A DNA stretch of 64,000 bases. Origin: Notospermus geniculatus (taxonomy: Eukaryota; Nemertea; Pilidiophora; Heteronemertea; Lineidae). Shown in pieces: positions 48,601 through 51,005 of this stretch (positions are counted from its first letter, which is position 1; every line of letters starts with the position of its first letter). Under the pieces are notes generated by a model. The model searched no databases. It was not told where the DNA came from and saw only the letters and a list, made by a program, of their open reading frames with translations. A program made the position numbers and the translations under genes. The stretch lies in assembly GCA_002633025.1 (NCBI GenBank), contig NMRB01001119.1, positions 59,146 to 123,145 of the forward strand, given 5' to 3'.

Positions 48601-50673
48601 GGGCGCCATGAGGACCCCGGACGGGCGCCTTGCGGCGCATCTGTTCATCGGACGGAGCCCGGAAGCTTAGGGGAGACCGGGGCTGGTTGTAACAGGGATA
48701 GGTTGTAACAGAGCTAGTATTTCCTTGAATATCCACTGGGAAGGGCTGAGTTTCCTCACATATATTGACATTGATATCGGCCACCTTTGTACCAAAGGGC
48801 ATCTGAATGGTCGAATTGACTTTCCAAAAAATCGATAAAAACCTATTTTAGTACATGAAAGTAAAAAATGACCTGATCAGAAAATCTCTCCTGCTTTACT
48901 GCCTGTGCAGTTTTAGAAGTTTGTTTGGATACTATTTGAATAATGATGTAAAGCATGTACAACTGGTCCAGAGTGATAAGGCCCACTTCCACATGCTTTG
49001 GTATTGCAGCCCACATTTGACCTGAACTATAGGTGGGGTTCGTTGTAACAAACATGGTAACACCGTCACCCTGCTAAGATATTTGCCTATCTCACTTTTT
49101 CAGGTTTTGATAAAATGGCAAAAAACCAAATTGCTTACCTCACCACTTGGAGATAGGCAAAATTAAGGTTTTCATCAATCCTCACCCCTCAACCTATAGT
49201 CTAAGACTGTTCAATCGATTATTTGTTTGTAAGAAGAACGAATTTGCTGTGTTTAGAAGTTTATTTAGGAGACAAATACCCGTGTCGTTTTAAAAAACAC
49301 ATGAAGAAGTAAAGGGAAATTTGCCATGCTCACTTCATGAGATGTGTTACAACCAACCCCGAAATTTTTTGACGGGGTTGGTTGTAACACTCGATTTTGG
49401 ACCCATTTTTCAGAGACATGGATAGAGATGGCTAAACTTTGTTTAGTGCACAAGTGACCATTGATATCAAATATTCAAAAGACCAAGCAGGTTATAAATA
49501 CCTCCTGTAATTAGGAAGTAATCGACCTCAAAAGAAAAATTGTTACAATCAGCCCCGGTCTCCCCTACCGCACGGCACCCGGCAGGTGTAATGTGTGAGA
49601 ATGCCCCACTGGATCAAACTGGGCACCGTAGAAATTGGCCAAAATATCTGTTTTTACTCGCCGTACGGGCCCCGGAGTGGATATGTGACTGGGGCTTCAC
49701 GGTTTGTTGACGGGCGTCTTGCGATTACTCTCCACCAATTTTCACCGGACACCGCCGCGTGCCTTAGAATATGTGACCACACACACCGTAGACATGAAAA
49801 TCGTAATGGACCCGTACGGTCTCTGAAATCCACGGCAAGCCGCCGGGTGGAGAAAATCATACGGGGCCCGGTGGATATGTGACCAAGGCTTTACCTGAAT
49901 GATCTTAGTGTGGAGACCTTGCCCCATCTCAGTACCACCATGTGCAATAAGAACCGATCCATCTAAGTAGATATGGACCAGAGCGCCTGCTTGGTTTAGG
50001 AAATCAGTTGTGAAACTGACGCCATATTTGGTTGGGATTATCGCGAGTCCTCTCTTTTTCCAGCGATTTTCCCTGAAAGAAACGGAAAGAAAGTCAGAGA
50101 TTTTTGTATTCAGCGGTGAGCACTTCTGGAGGCATTTGCCAATCCAACTGGAAAATGTAGAAGCTAGTGTCACAGAAACATTAGGCCAGACGTTTTTATT
50201 CCTTGTTTCTCGAGTTTTTAGGAGAAATATTCAAGCAGGGCAGGAAAAAAATTTTAGCAGCTTTTTCACATTTCTCAACGATTTCAATGGCAATGCTTAA
50301 ATCGGAGGAAAGAAAAATTTTTTTTGTTTAAATCTGACCCATTGTGCATTAAACTCGGAATTGATTAAGCTGTTCTTATGACCAGACATAAGCGCGACTT
50401 ACGTGAACTCGAGTTTGAGGAATAAGCCAGGCTCACGTGAGCCACACCTAACAACCGGGCAATAATAGGTAATTTGGTCTACCCATGGTATGTCAATGAT
50501 TTACTAAGCTTAATTCTGCAAGCTCACCTGTTGAACTGCGCTATCTCTTTTTTCCTCTTCTGGAAGTTGCTCTGATTGAGACACTCTCTCCAACAATGGT
50601 CAAAATTGCAGTTGCTAAGTTCCATACCATACGGTGTCAGGTCGCCTTCTCTGTATAGGTTTATCTCCCTCAC
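9609..50673 (-). CDS. XDH: Xanthine dehydrogenase, C-terminal 392 codons in eight exons
   Basis: Xanthine dehydrogenase/oxidase oxidises hypoxanthine to xanthine and urate in cytosol or peroxisome. This part is the molybdenum-cofactor domain. Exons in order: 50673-50528, 50072-49895, 44929-44792, 42931-42804, 20095-19894, 15621-15454, 10937-10770, 9659-9609. Lengths (146, 178, 138, 128, 202, 168, 168, 51) join in one frame with GT-AG introns of phases 2,0,0,2,0,0,0. Diagnostic blocks are [27 protein letters not shown] (molybdopterin contact), [53 protein letters not shown] (equivalent of the bovine Glu1261 catalytic base) and the terminal PGTFKPW. Iron-sulphur and FAD domains and about 940 N-terminal residues lie upstream and are not in view. 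Aldehyde oxidase is the alternative; the [10 protein letters not shown] and GTFKPW blocks favour XDH. Confidence 0.93.
9769..10451. mobile_element. pogo/Tigger-like non-autonomous element in XDH intron
   Basis: The left end CAGTGTAACCCCGGTC after TA (9767-9768) and the right end TACCAGGGTTCCAC before TA (10452-10453) are imperfect inverted repeats. Subterminal CAGTAACGCGACCA words occur at both ends. The interior has no convincing coding sequence. Confidence 0.6.
10770..10937 (-). CDS. XDH: XDH exon ([12 protein letters not shown], catalytic Glu)
   Basis: 168 bp, phase 0 at both ends, acceptor CATTTCCAG, donor GTTAGT. It encodes [17 protein letters not shown], with the conserved catalytic Glu, then [13 protein letters not shown] and ACVDDFTKQ. 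Confidence 0.93.
11283..12665. mobile_element. TIR element, 9-bp TSD family, copy 1
   Basis: The ends GCCGAATCGGTTAATGTCGT and their inverted partner, at 12665, extend to TIRs of about 130 bp. CTAAATAAC flanks it exactly on both sides (11274-11282 and 12666-12674), a perfect 9-bp target-site duplication. The arms contain a TGGGTAT...ATACCCA hairpin, a second TGTCGTC and a TACCCTGGGTA palindrome. Mutator-like transposons are the best-known family with 9-bp duplications. No transposase remains inside. Confidence 0.88.
11453..11640 (+). repeat. 16-bp minisatellite (GTTCTATGTGGCCCGG)n
   Basis: About eleven copies of a 16-bp unit with C/T variation, degenerating at the right. It lies inside copy 1 of the 9-bp-TSD element and explains the repetitive WPGFYVA-type frames read through it. 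Confidence 0.9.
12751..13155 (-). pseudogene. Penelope-like element GIY-YIG endonuclease fragment
   Basis: 134 codons resembling the C-terminal GIY-YIG nuclease of Penelope-like retroelements: [20 protein letters not shown] (nuclease core), [28 protein letters not shown], then [18 protein letters not shown] and a Y..L tail. These nucleases nick target DNA for Penelope reverse transcription. The reverse-transcriptase part is absent, so this is a 5'-truncated 3' fragment. It lies within an XDH intron, directly beside the 9-bp duplication of the TIR element that ends at 12665. Confidence 0.85.
13156..15175. other. XDH intron sequence, mostly unassigned
   Basis: Apart from the SINE at 13799-13880 and its pyrimidine tract (13872-13930) I recognise nothing. 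An imperfect inverted pair around 14740-14805 (GCACAGCAGCTGTGC / GCACAGCAGCTGTGT-like) is present. Confidence 0.45.
13799..13880 (+). mobile_element. tRNA-derived SINE head (Val-like)
   Basis: Box A TAGCTCAATCGGGTAGAGC and box B-like GGTTTGACTCC at tRNA spacing, with CTTACAC in the anticodon-loop position. The acceptor and anticodon stems do not pair, so it is a SINE head or tRNA pseudogene. A long pyrimidine tract follows. Confidence 0.6.
15176..15290. repeat. 68-bp-spaced direct duplication beside an XDH exon
   Basis: A block of about 47 bp beginning GAGTGTATGAAGAGGAACGA occurs at 15176 and 15244 with near identity. A CAGCAGGGCTTTG palindromic partner lies between. It lies about 165 bp downstream of the XDH exon 15454-15621 in transcript sense. 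Confidence 0.8.
15454..15621 (-). CDS. XDH: XDH exon ([14 protein letters not shown])
   Basis: 168 bp (56 codons), phase 0 at both ends. The acceptor is CATTGCAG and the donor GTTGGT (non-consensus). It encodes [30 protein letters not shown] and the YSSK joining to the next exon. Confidence 0.92.
15648..16679. mobile_element. TIR element with 8-bp TSD, compound
   Basis: CTAGACTA flanks both sides exactly (15640-15647, 16680-16687). The ends share TGCCTGGC and inward CTACGAATGTCCCGAAT. A third copy of the end (GATTCGGGACATTCGTAGCG, about 16280-16300) sits inside, so a shorter inverted unit of about 650 bp is embedded. The duplication length fits hAT-like insertion. It lies 19 bp from the acceptor side of the XDH exon that ends at 15621. 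Confidence 0.85.
16352..16473. repeat. 122-bp near-perfect palindrome
   Basis: Arms of about 52 bp beginning TAGGGAGGTTTCGCAAGCGC pair almost without mismatch around a short GGTATACCCA-containing loop. Nested inside the 15648-16679 element. It should extrude as a strong hairpin. Confidence 0.9.
16688..16765 (+). mobile_element. tRNA-like SINE fragment
   Basis: GCGTGCTGCCCATGAGTGC...GATCCGTGGGATCGAATCCG matches the SINE at 18428, with a box B-like GGGATCGAATCC. It lies immediately after the 8-bp duplication. Confidence 0.6.
17365..18420 (+). mobile_element. 'GCTCACC' dispersed repeat, full-length copy
   Basis: Begins TTTTAGCTCACCCGTGAGCT and ends CGGGTGAGCACATGG plus TCCATGGACCATTTTATT, with a GTCGTC microsatellite near the left end. 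The interior has four tandem units of about 146 bp marked by CCAATATGGCC at 17823, 17970, 18116 and 18261. Non-coding. Other copies lie at 41521-42347 (inverted) and 45411-46911. Confidence 0.8.
18428..18550 (+). mobile_element. tRNA-derived SINE
   Basis: Box A GATGTAGCCTAGTGGTAGGG and box B GGGTTCGAATCC, then GGCTGGAAGCTTTGTCTTTC. Same family as 16688-16765. Confidence 0.65.
18656..18836 (+). mobile_element. tRNA-derived SINE with body
   Basis: Box A GGTGGTGTAGTGGTGCGGG, box B GGCTTCGAATCCC, then GTGAGACTTTGCCTCACTGG and a body with CCACCCAGGTGTATAAATGG. The head matches 9019-9105. Confidence 0.7.
18837..19893. other. XDH intron, unassigned
   Basis: No gene or clear repeat. Two CCCTTTCGGG-like words in opposite orientation (18961 and 19612) enclose about 660 bp, perhaps another degraded inverted-repeat element. 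Confidence 0.35.
19894..20095 (-). CDS. XDH: XDH exon ([13 protein letters not shown])
   Basis: 202 bp. The first base completes a Cys codon split by the 22.7-kb intron. It encodes [35 protein letters not shown] and [10 protein letters not shown]. The donor is CAG|GTCTGT, a weak but valid GT site. Confidence 0.93.
20310..21662. mobile_element. Foldback element with about 130-bp arms
   Basis: GACGTACACCCTTGCACAGT at the left and its diverged inverted partner at about 21515-21660 pair over some 130 bp (AATAAACTTAAATATTTCCC; GCGGATCAACCTTTGCTTTT). A second MITE (20982-21359) is nested in the loop. Confidence 0.75.
20982..21359. mobile_element. MITE, AGCCGTG...CACGGCT, 3-bp TSD
   Basis: Ends AGCCGTGTTTACACCTAAG and CTCAGGTGTAAACACGGCT, flanked by TGT on both sides. 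The interior carries inverted CCCGGATC-type words. Length (378 bp) and ends match the element at 42968-43344. Confidence 0.8.
21690..22735 (+). repeat. Diverged 'GCTCACC'-like repeat sequence
   Basis: Blocks such as GAAACTTTGCACA, CTTGACTTTGCCA.TAGGGG and TTTTTATCATGGGTACATCT resemble the sequences in the 17365 and 45411 repeats. A short GAGTGCC-based tandem array lies at 22290-22380. Confidence 0.5.
22742..22945 (-). repeat. Dispersed repeat end (CCCGACAGGTCGGCGCTGCG)
   Basis: Matches in inverted orientation 50885-51003 (CATTTTCTCATGACGCAACG) and 59253-59290 (CGCTCGCAGCGCCGACCTG). The right part ends with the GGTCCATGGACCATGTGCTC terminus of the 'GCTCACC' repeat. Confidence 0.65.
22946..25440. 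other. XDH intron, unassigned
   Basis: No recognised domain. Open stretches at 24252-24470 and 24901-25095 (minus) look mildly protein-like (the second reads [19 protein letters not shown]), but I cannot connect them to a gene. Confidence 0.4.
25451..25795. repeat. Direct repeat copy 1, downstream flank of RPA gene
   Basis: About 345 bp beginning CGTTTGCAAGAATTGTAAAA and repeated in the same orientation at 26131-26425, including the hairpin word TGTGTATTGTTTATACACA. Possibly part of the Helentron 3' region. Confidence 0.8.
25847..26070. mobile_element. MITE, TAGACTATTTTTGCTC ends, TA duplication
   Basis: TAGACTATTTTTGCTCTG at the left pairs with CAGAGCAAAAATGGTCTA at the right, TA on each side (25845-25846, 26071-26072). 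Arms of about 90 bp. It is inserted between the two copies of the 345-bp direct repeat. Confidence 0.8.
26131..26425. repeat. Direct repeat copy 2, downstream flank of RPA gene
   Basis: Second copy of the 25451 repeat, ending about 10 bp from the RPA-like stop codon. The hairpin TGTGTATTGTTTATACACA is unchanged between copies although flanks differ, so the hairpin may be functional, for example as a Helitron 3' hairpin or an RNA 3' end. Confidence 0.8.
26435..26653 (-). CDS. RPA-like gene exon 4 and stop
   Basis: 72 codons plus TAA (26437-26435), acceptor CATTTCCAG. Encodes [17 protein letters not shown] to [12 protein letters not shown]. Confidence 0.78.
   Translation of the reverse strand, partial: LLEQNCEIRIKVLAVKNANDATKEVLAIADGITKAFTCPRIVWPAAGFELQQLPKEVCAIISPEDHILQLKV
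26435..29062 (-). CDS. RPA/OB-fold-like protein of the Helentron, four exons
   Basis: Four exons, 29062-28544, 28019-27885, 27148-26927 and 26653-26435, are all exact multiples of three (173, 45, 74 and 73 codons with stop). Every intron is phase 0 with good GTAAGT/GTAAGC/GTACGT donors and CAG acceptors, giving an intact 364-residue protein. The first 110 residues are low-complexity (Ser/Thr/Lys/His) with a basic start. From about residue 110 the sequence is folded. [13 protein letters not shown]...[13 protein letters not shown] and [13 protein letters not shown] have the pattern of an RPA70-type OB fold that binds single-stranded DNA. In Helitrons such proteins are thought to coat the displaced strand during rolling-circle transfer. 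It starts about 600 bp downstream of the polyprotein on the same strand. A MITE sits in intron 2. Confidence 0.8.
26927..27148 (-). CDS. RPA-like gene exon 3
   Basis: 74 codons, acceptor TTTCAACAG, donor GAG|GTACGT. Carries the OB-fold core ([34 protein letters not shown]). Confidence 0.82.
27195..27343 (-). mobile_element. MITE (GGGCCGTATGCACCAA family) in RPA intron
   Basis: A diverged, inverted copy of the element at 57697-57844: GGGCTGTATGCACCAAGTGA at one end and GGTGGATACGG at the other, with the CACAACTTTG and GAACAATTG core shared. It lies 47 bp upstream of exon 3 in transcript sense. Confidence 0.75.
27885..28019 (-). CDS. RPA-like gene exon 2
   Basis: 45 codons, acceptor TGTTCTTCAG, donor GAG|GTAAGC. 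Encodes [17 protein letters not shown] to VKGIVQE. Confidence 0.8.
28544..29062 (-). CDS. RPA-like gene exon 1
   Basis: 173 codons from [12 protein letters not shown] to KTAK. The donor is AAG|GTAAGT. It contains a His-rich [12 protein letters not shown] stretch and the start of a folded domain ([14 protein letters not shown]). Confidence 0.8.
29063..29665. other. Spacer between polyprotein and RPA gene
   Basis: About 600 bp, AT-rich, no recognisable coding sequence. It presumably contains the RPA gene promoter and the polyprotein 3' end. I see no clear signal. Confidence 0.4.
29666..30345 (-). pseudogene. Second EEP endonuclease domain of the Helentron
   Basis: This is the second copy of the endonuclease/exonuclease/phosphatase fold. 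It begins in the helicase frame ([28 protein letters not shown] with the catalytic Glu at 30241-30243). After a frame break at the G5 run 30141-30145 it continues in another frame ([18 protein letters not shown] at 29900-29911, LDLLFAN, WSDHSMI at about 29717-29725) to a stop near 29666. All catalytic motifs of apurinic-type nucleases (N, E, GDFN, D, SDH) are present. The frame break would remove most of the domain from the translated protein. Confidence 0.85.
30130..32539 (-). pseudogene. Helentron Pif1-type helicase plus first EEP domain
   Basis: A 793-codon frame that is the in-phase continuation of Rep after a break in the T10 run 32530-32539. The Pif1/RecD-like SF1B helicase has Walker A GGAGVGKS (32440-32463), Walker [10 protein letters not shown], a GD..QL motif, and [14 protein letters not shown] with [14 protein letters not shown] at the C-terminal motifs. 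It unwinds DNA during rolling-circle transposition. From about 31080 a first EEP domain follows ([19 protein letters not shown] at 30613-30624, VDLVFAN). In this copy the catalytic Glu is replaced by Asn (30970-30972) and SDH reads SNH (30382-30390), so it looks catalytically dead. The frame then runs into the second EEP domain and ends at 30130. Confidence 0.9.
32540..35035 (-). pseudogene. Helentron Rep domain (HUH endonuclease)
   Basis: About 830 codons of the Helitron_like_N and Rep region. The open frame itself runs 35281-32444, but homology-bearing sequence starts near 35035. The HUH motif is SPHVHMALW (His codons at 34139-34141 and 34133-34135). The tyrosine region reads [17 protein letters not shown], and a Cys block reads KGCRK...CRFGFPMP. 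Rep nicks one strand and becomes covalently linked to it to start rolling-circle transposition. An acidic region ([12 protein letters not shown]) precedes it. The C-terminus (QSLNKKK...) meets the helicase at a T10 run where frame is lost. Confidence 0.9.
35016..35909 (-). pseudogene. Helentron N-terminal Cys-rich domain
   Basis: 297 codons: [12 protein letters not shown] followed by [20 protein letters not shown], two CxxC pairs likely to bind zinc, then [35 protein letters not shown] and [18 protein letters not shown]. This is the region that precedes Rep in many animal Helitron proteins (DUF6570-like). The tail contains Ser/Thr/Gln repeats ([16 protein letters not shown]) whose reading stops just after 35035 because of a 1-nt change, while similar repeats resume in the Rep frame. 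Confidence 0.8.
35869..36780 (-). pseudogene. Helentron leader, 2A-like motif and truncated protease-like domain
   Basis: 303 codons. Residues 1-115 form a leader with a Cys/Lys patch ([11 protein letters not shown]) and a hydrophobic stretch ([17 protein letters not shown]). Residues 111-123 read [13 protein letters not shown], a canonical 2A-type ribosome-skipping motif. Directly after it, residues 129-190 ([46 protein letters not shown]) resemble the first part of the papain-fold/USP-like cysteine-protease domain found in some transposon proteins, with GKQC holding the presumptive nucleophile. The remainder of that fold, including the His, is missing. A Lys/Arg/Glu-rich linker follows, with an undetermined base at 36204. 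The downstream frame is entered after a break between about 35930 and 36000. Confidence 0.75.
36412..36435 (-). other. 2A-like ribosome-skipping motif DVESNPGP
   Basis: The codons read D-V-E-S-N-P-G-P, matching the D(V/I)ExNPG|P consensus exactly, preceded by the expected Leu-rich LKLAG. Translation would release the leader ending in Gly and restart at Pro before the protease-like domain. 2A-like motifs are known in picornavirus polyproteins and in some invertebrate non-LTR retrotransposons. Confidence 0.85.
36781..37582. other. Helentron 5' region
   Basis: No coding sequence recognised. Presumed promoter and leader region of the Helentron. The element's 5' terminus could not be placed. Confidence 0.4.
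37583..37680. repeat. 25-bp tandem repeat upstream of Helentron
   Basis: About four copies of GTTCGTTTTTGCTTTGTATT plus GCTCA, degenerating into TGTCTCAGTATTTTTGTTAG words up to 37740. Possibly near the 5' end of the element. Confidence 0.8.
37741..38847. other. XDH intron, unassigned
   Basis: No recognised gene. The block 37750-38045 is GC-richer than its surroundings and contains repeated CTGACAG and GCACGCTG words. Confidence 0.4.
38848..39178. mobile_element. TAGGCCTTATC-ended MITE, short copy
   Basis: Inverted arms TAGGCCTTATCAC...AACATTGGCCAATAAAAGTA and their partner (TACTTTTTATTGGCCAATGT...GATAAGGCCTA). Same family as the outer layer of 39241-40650, without the internal insertions. 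Confidence 0.8.
39428..39752. mobile_element. Palindromic element, GGTATGAAGTGATT ends
   Basis: GGCGGTATGAAGTGATTAAA at the left pairs with the right end (AATCACTTCATACCACC). Further inverted pairs ATTATTGACCACC and ATCGATTTTTGCGATCGCG lie inside. A core block (CCCCGCGCTGATTGGTCAAT) is shared with 62950-62995. Confidence 0.8.
39771..40467. mobile_element. TIR element, 9-bp TSD family, copy 2
   Basis: Ends GCTGAAGGGGTTACTGTCGT and inverted partner. TIR about 130 bp with an 11-bp hairpin CCTGGGTACAC/GTGTACCCAGG. The flanking 9-mers TAAGTTTAG and GTAGTTTAG agree at 7 of 9 positions. Confidence 0.85.
40651..41520. other. XDH intron, unassigned
   Basis: AGGCCTA-rich sequence with CATGTACATG words. 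I recognise no gene or element. Confidence 0.4.
41521..42347 (-). mobile_element. 'GCTCACC' dispersed repeat, inverted copy
   Basis: Reads from GCTCACCCCGGTGAGC at 42325 leftwards, with the 146-bp internal units (GCCACCTGGTGACCATG-type) at 41540, 41690 and 41830. The far terminus is truncated. Confidence 0.78.
42251..42309. repeat. (ACG)n microsatellite
   Basis: GACGACGACG with GGACG interruptions, belonging to the left part of the 'GCTCACC' repeat. Confidence 0.9.
42348..42535 (-). repeat. Dispersed repeat, inverted partner of 50695-50885
   Basis: AAATTTCATCTGCTACACGA, GGAAATAACGTTAGAAA and CGCTCGCAGCGACG are found in reverse complement at 50695-50885. Confidence 0.75.
42804..42931 (-). 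CDS. XDH: XDH exon ([13 protein letters not shown])
   Basis: 128 bp, acceptor TTCTTTCAG, donor GTGAGT, ending in phase 2. It encodes [26 protein letters not shown] and SLSATGF. The 22.7-kb intron with the Helentron follows. Confidence 0.92.
42968..43344. mobile_element. MITE, AGC..GGTTACAC ends, TAT duplication
   Basis: AGCTAAGGTTACAC and GTGTAACCACGGCT form imperfect ends, TAT on both sides. The interior has CCCGTGTTTTTCAGAC words in both orientations. Size equals that of 20982-21359, so the two are probably related. Confidence 0.75.
43345..44791. other. XDH intron, unassigned
   Basis: No recognised gene. The minus strand at about 43400-43620 reads briefly protein-like ([14 protein letters not shown]) but is too short to assign. 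The foldback-like pair ATTATGATAAGATG/CATCATCAC is weak. Confidence 0.4.
44792..44929 (-). CDS. XDH: XDH exon ([12 protein letters not shown])
   Basis: 138 bp, phase 0 at both ends, acceptor CTTCTTCAG, donor GTAAGT. It encodes VASRVLGIP, the [18 protein letters not shown] block and SSDLNGMAV. Confidence 0.93.
45513..45914. mobile_element. Foldback element, CGGGTGACCC ends, ATAT duplication
   Basis: Arms of about 190 bp: CGGGTGACCCAAAAAAAGTG at the left and its inverted partner at the right, flanked by ATAT on both sides (45509-45512, 45915-45918). It splits the phrase GGACATAT|ATACCCCTAGGTC of the host repeat. Confidence 0.85.
46280..46397. mobile_element. 118-bp hairpin insertion with 12-bp TSD
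   Basis: TACATGTACTAG occurs exactly at 46268-46279 and 46398-46409. The insert ends in a hairpin with 22-bp arms (AACATTGGCTGAAGTTCTAA and partner) followed by T8. The host repeat is contiguous across it. Confidence 0.85.
46927..49893. mobile_element. GC-rich foldback complex
   Basis: TGAAGCCCCGTCACATATCC at the left pairs with the block ending GGGGCTTCA near 49698. Further copies of GTCACATATCCACTCCGGGG, GTACGGTGCCCGGCCGG and GTTTGTTGACGGGCG occur in both orientations at 47140, 47310, 47700, 48280-48350, 49630 and 49700-49893. Several copies of one inverted-repeat element have inserted into each other. The long frames read here are translations of these repeats. Confidence 0.75.
48670..49565. 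mobile_element. MITE, GGGGAGACCGGGGCTG ends, TA duplication
   Basis: GGGGAGACCGGGGCTGGTTG pairs with its inverted partner at 49565, TA on both sides. GGTTGTAACA words recur inside on both strands. The unoccupied site GGAAGCTTACCGCACGGC is seen in a sister repeat copy near 47670-47690. Confidence 0.9.
49895..50072 (-). CDS. XDH: XDH exon (molybdopterin-binding GQGLHTK)
   Basis: 178 bp. The acceptor is TTTCTTTCAG and the first base completes the Arg codon split with the previous exon. It ends ATCATTCAG|GTAAAGC. It encodes [25 protein letters not shown] and [14 protein letters not shown]-rich transposon end begins about 5 nt into the following intron. Confidence 0.93.
50528..50673 (-). CDS. XDH: XDH exon ([12 protein letters not shown]...)
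   Basis: First XDH exon in view: 48 codons plus 2 nt. It starts after a ...TTGGTAG acceptor and ends CAACAG|GTGAGC. It encodes [16 protein letters not shown] and the CW.EC block. The intron to the next exon is only 455 bp. Confidence 0.9.
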
Positions 50674-50694
50674 CTACCAATTGAAGACACCAAT

Positions 50695-51003
50695 GAGGAC
50701 GGCGCCGTACTAGCTACCACACGACGTCGCTGCGAGCGTTAATAACCAAAATTTCTTATTTCTAACGTTATTTCCATTTATTTCTGGCATGAAAATAACA
50801 TGTTTGTTTTGGTCACCCGACAGTAAAACTTACATCATAGTGTAGCAGATGAAGTGTCTTTTAATCTCATTGCTTTTTTTCTTAAAATACGAGATGGCGA
50901 TAATACTATAGCAACGTTTTTGTGTCATTAGGCTATTCCTGCAGAAAATGTACCGGTCATTTTCTCATGACGCAACGTCAACACCTAAAATGACGTCGCT
51001 AAG
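50695..51003 (+). repeat. Dispersed repeat next to XDH exon
   Basis: Partner of 42348-42535 and, in its right part, of 22742-22910. It begins about 20 bp outside the acceptor of the XDH exon 50528-50673 and is cut at 51003 by the LINE. Confidence 0.7.
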
Positions 51004-51005
51004 GG

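Noticed and set aside
46927-49893. Arg/Pro-rich genes in the GC-rich block (for example frames at 47310-47657, 48154-48648)
   Set aside because: These frames are translations of inverted repeat copies, with the same peptides appearing from several positions and strands.
9609-50673. Aldehyde oxidase instead of XDH
   Set aside because: Exon content matches XDH-type blocks and C-terminus better, although the two families are close and the N-terminal part that would settle it is outside the window.
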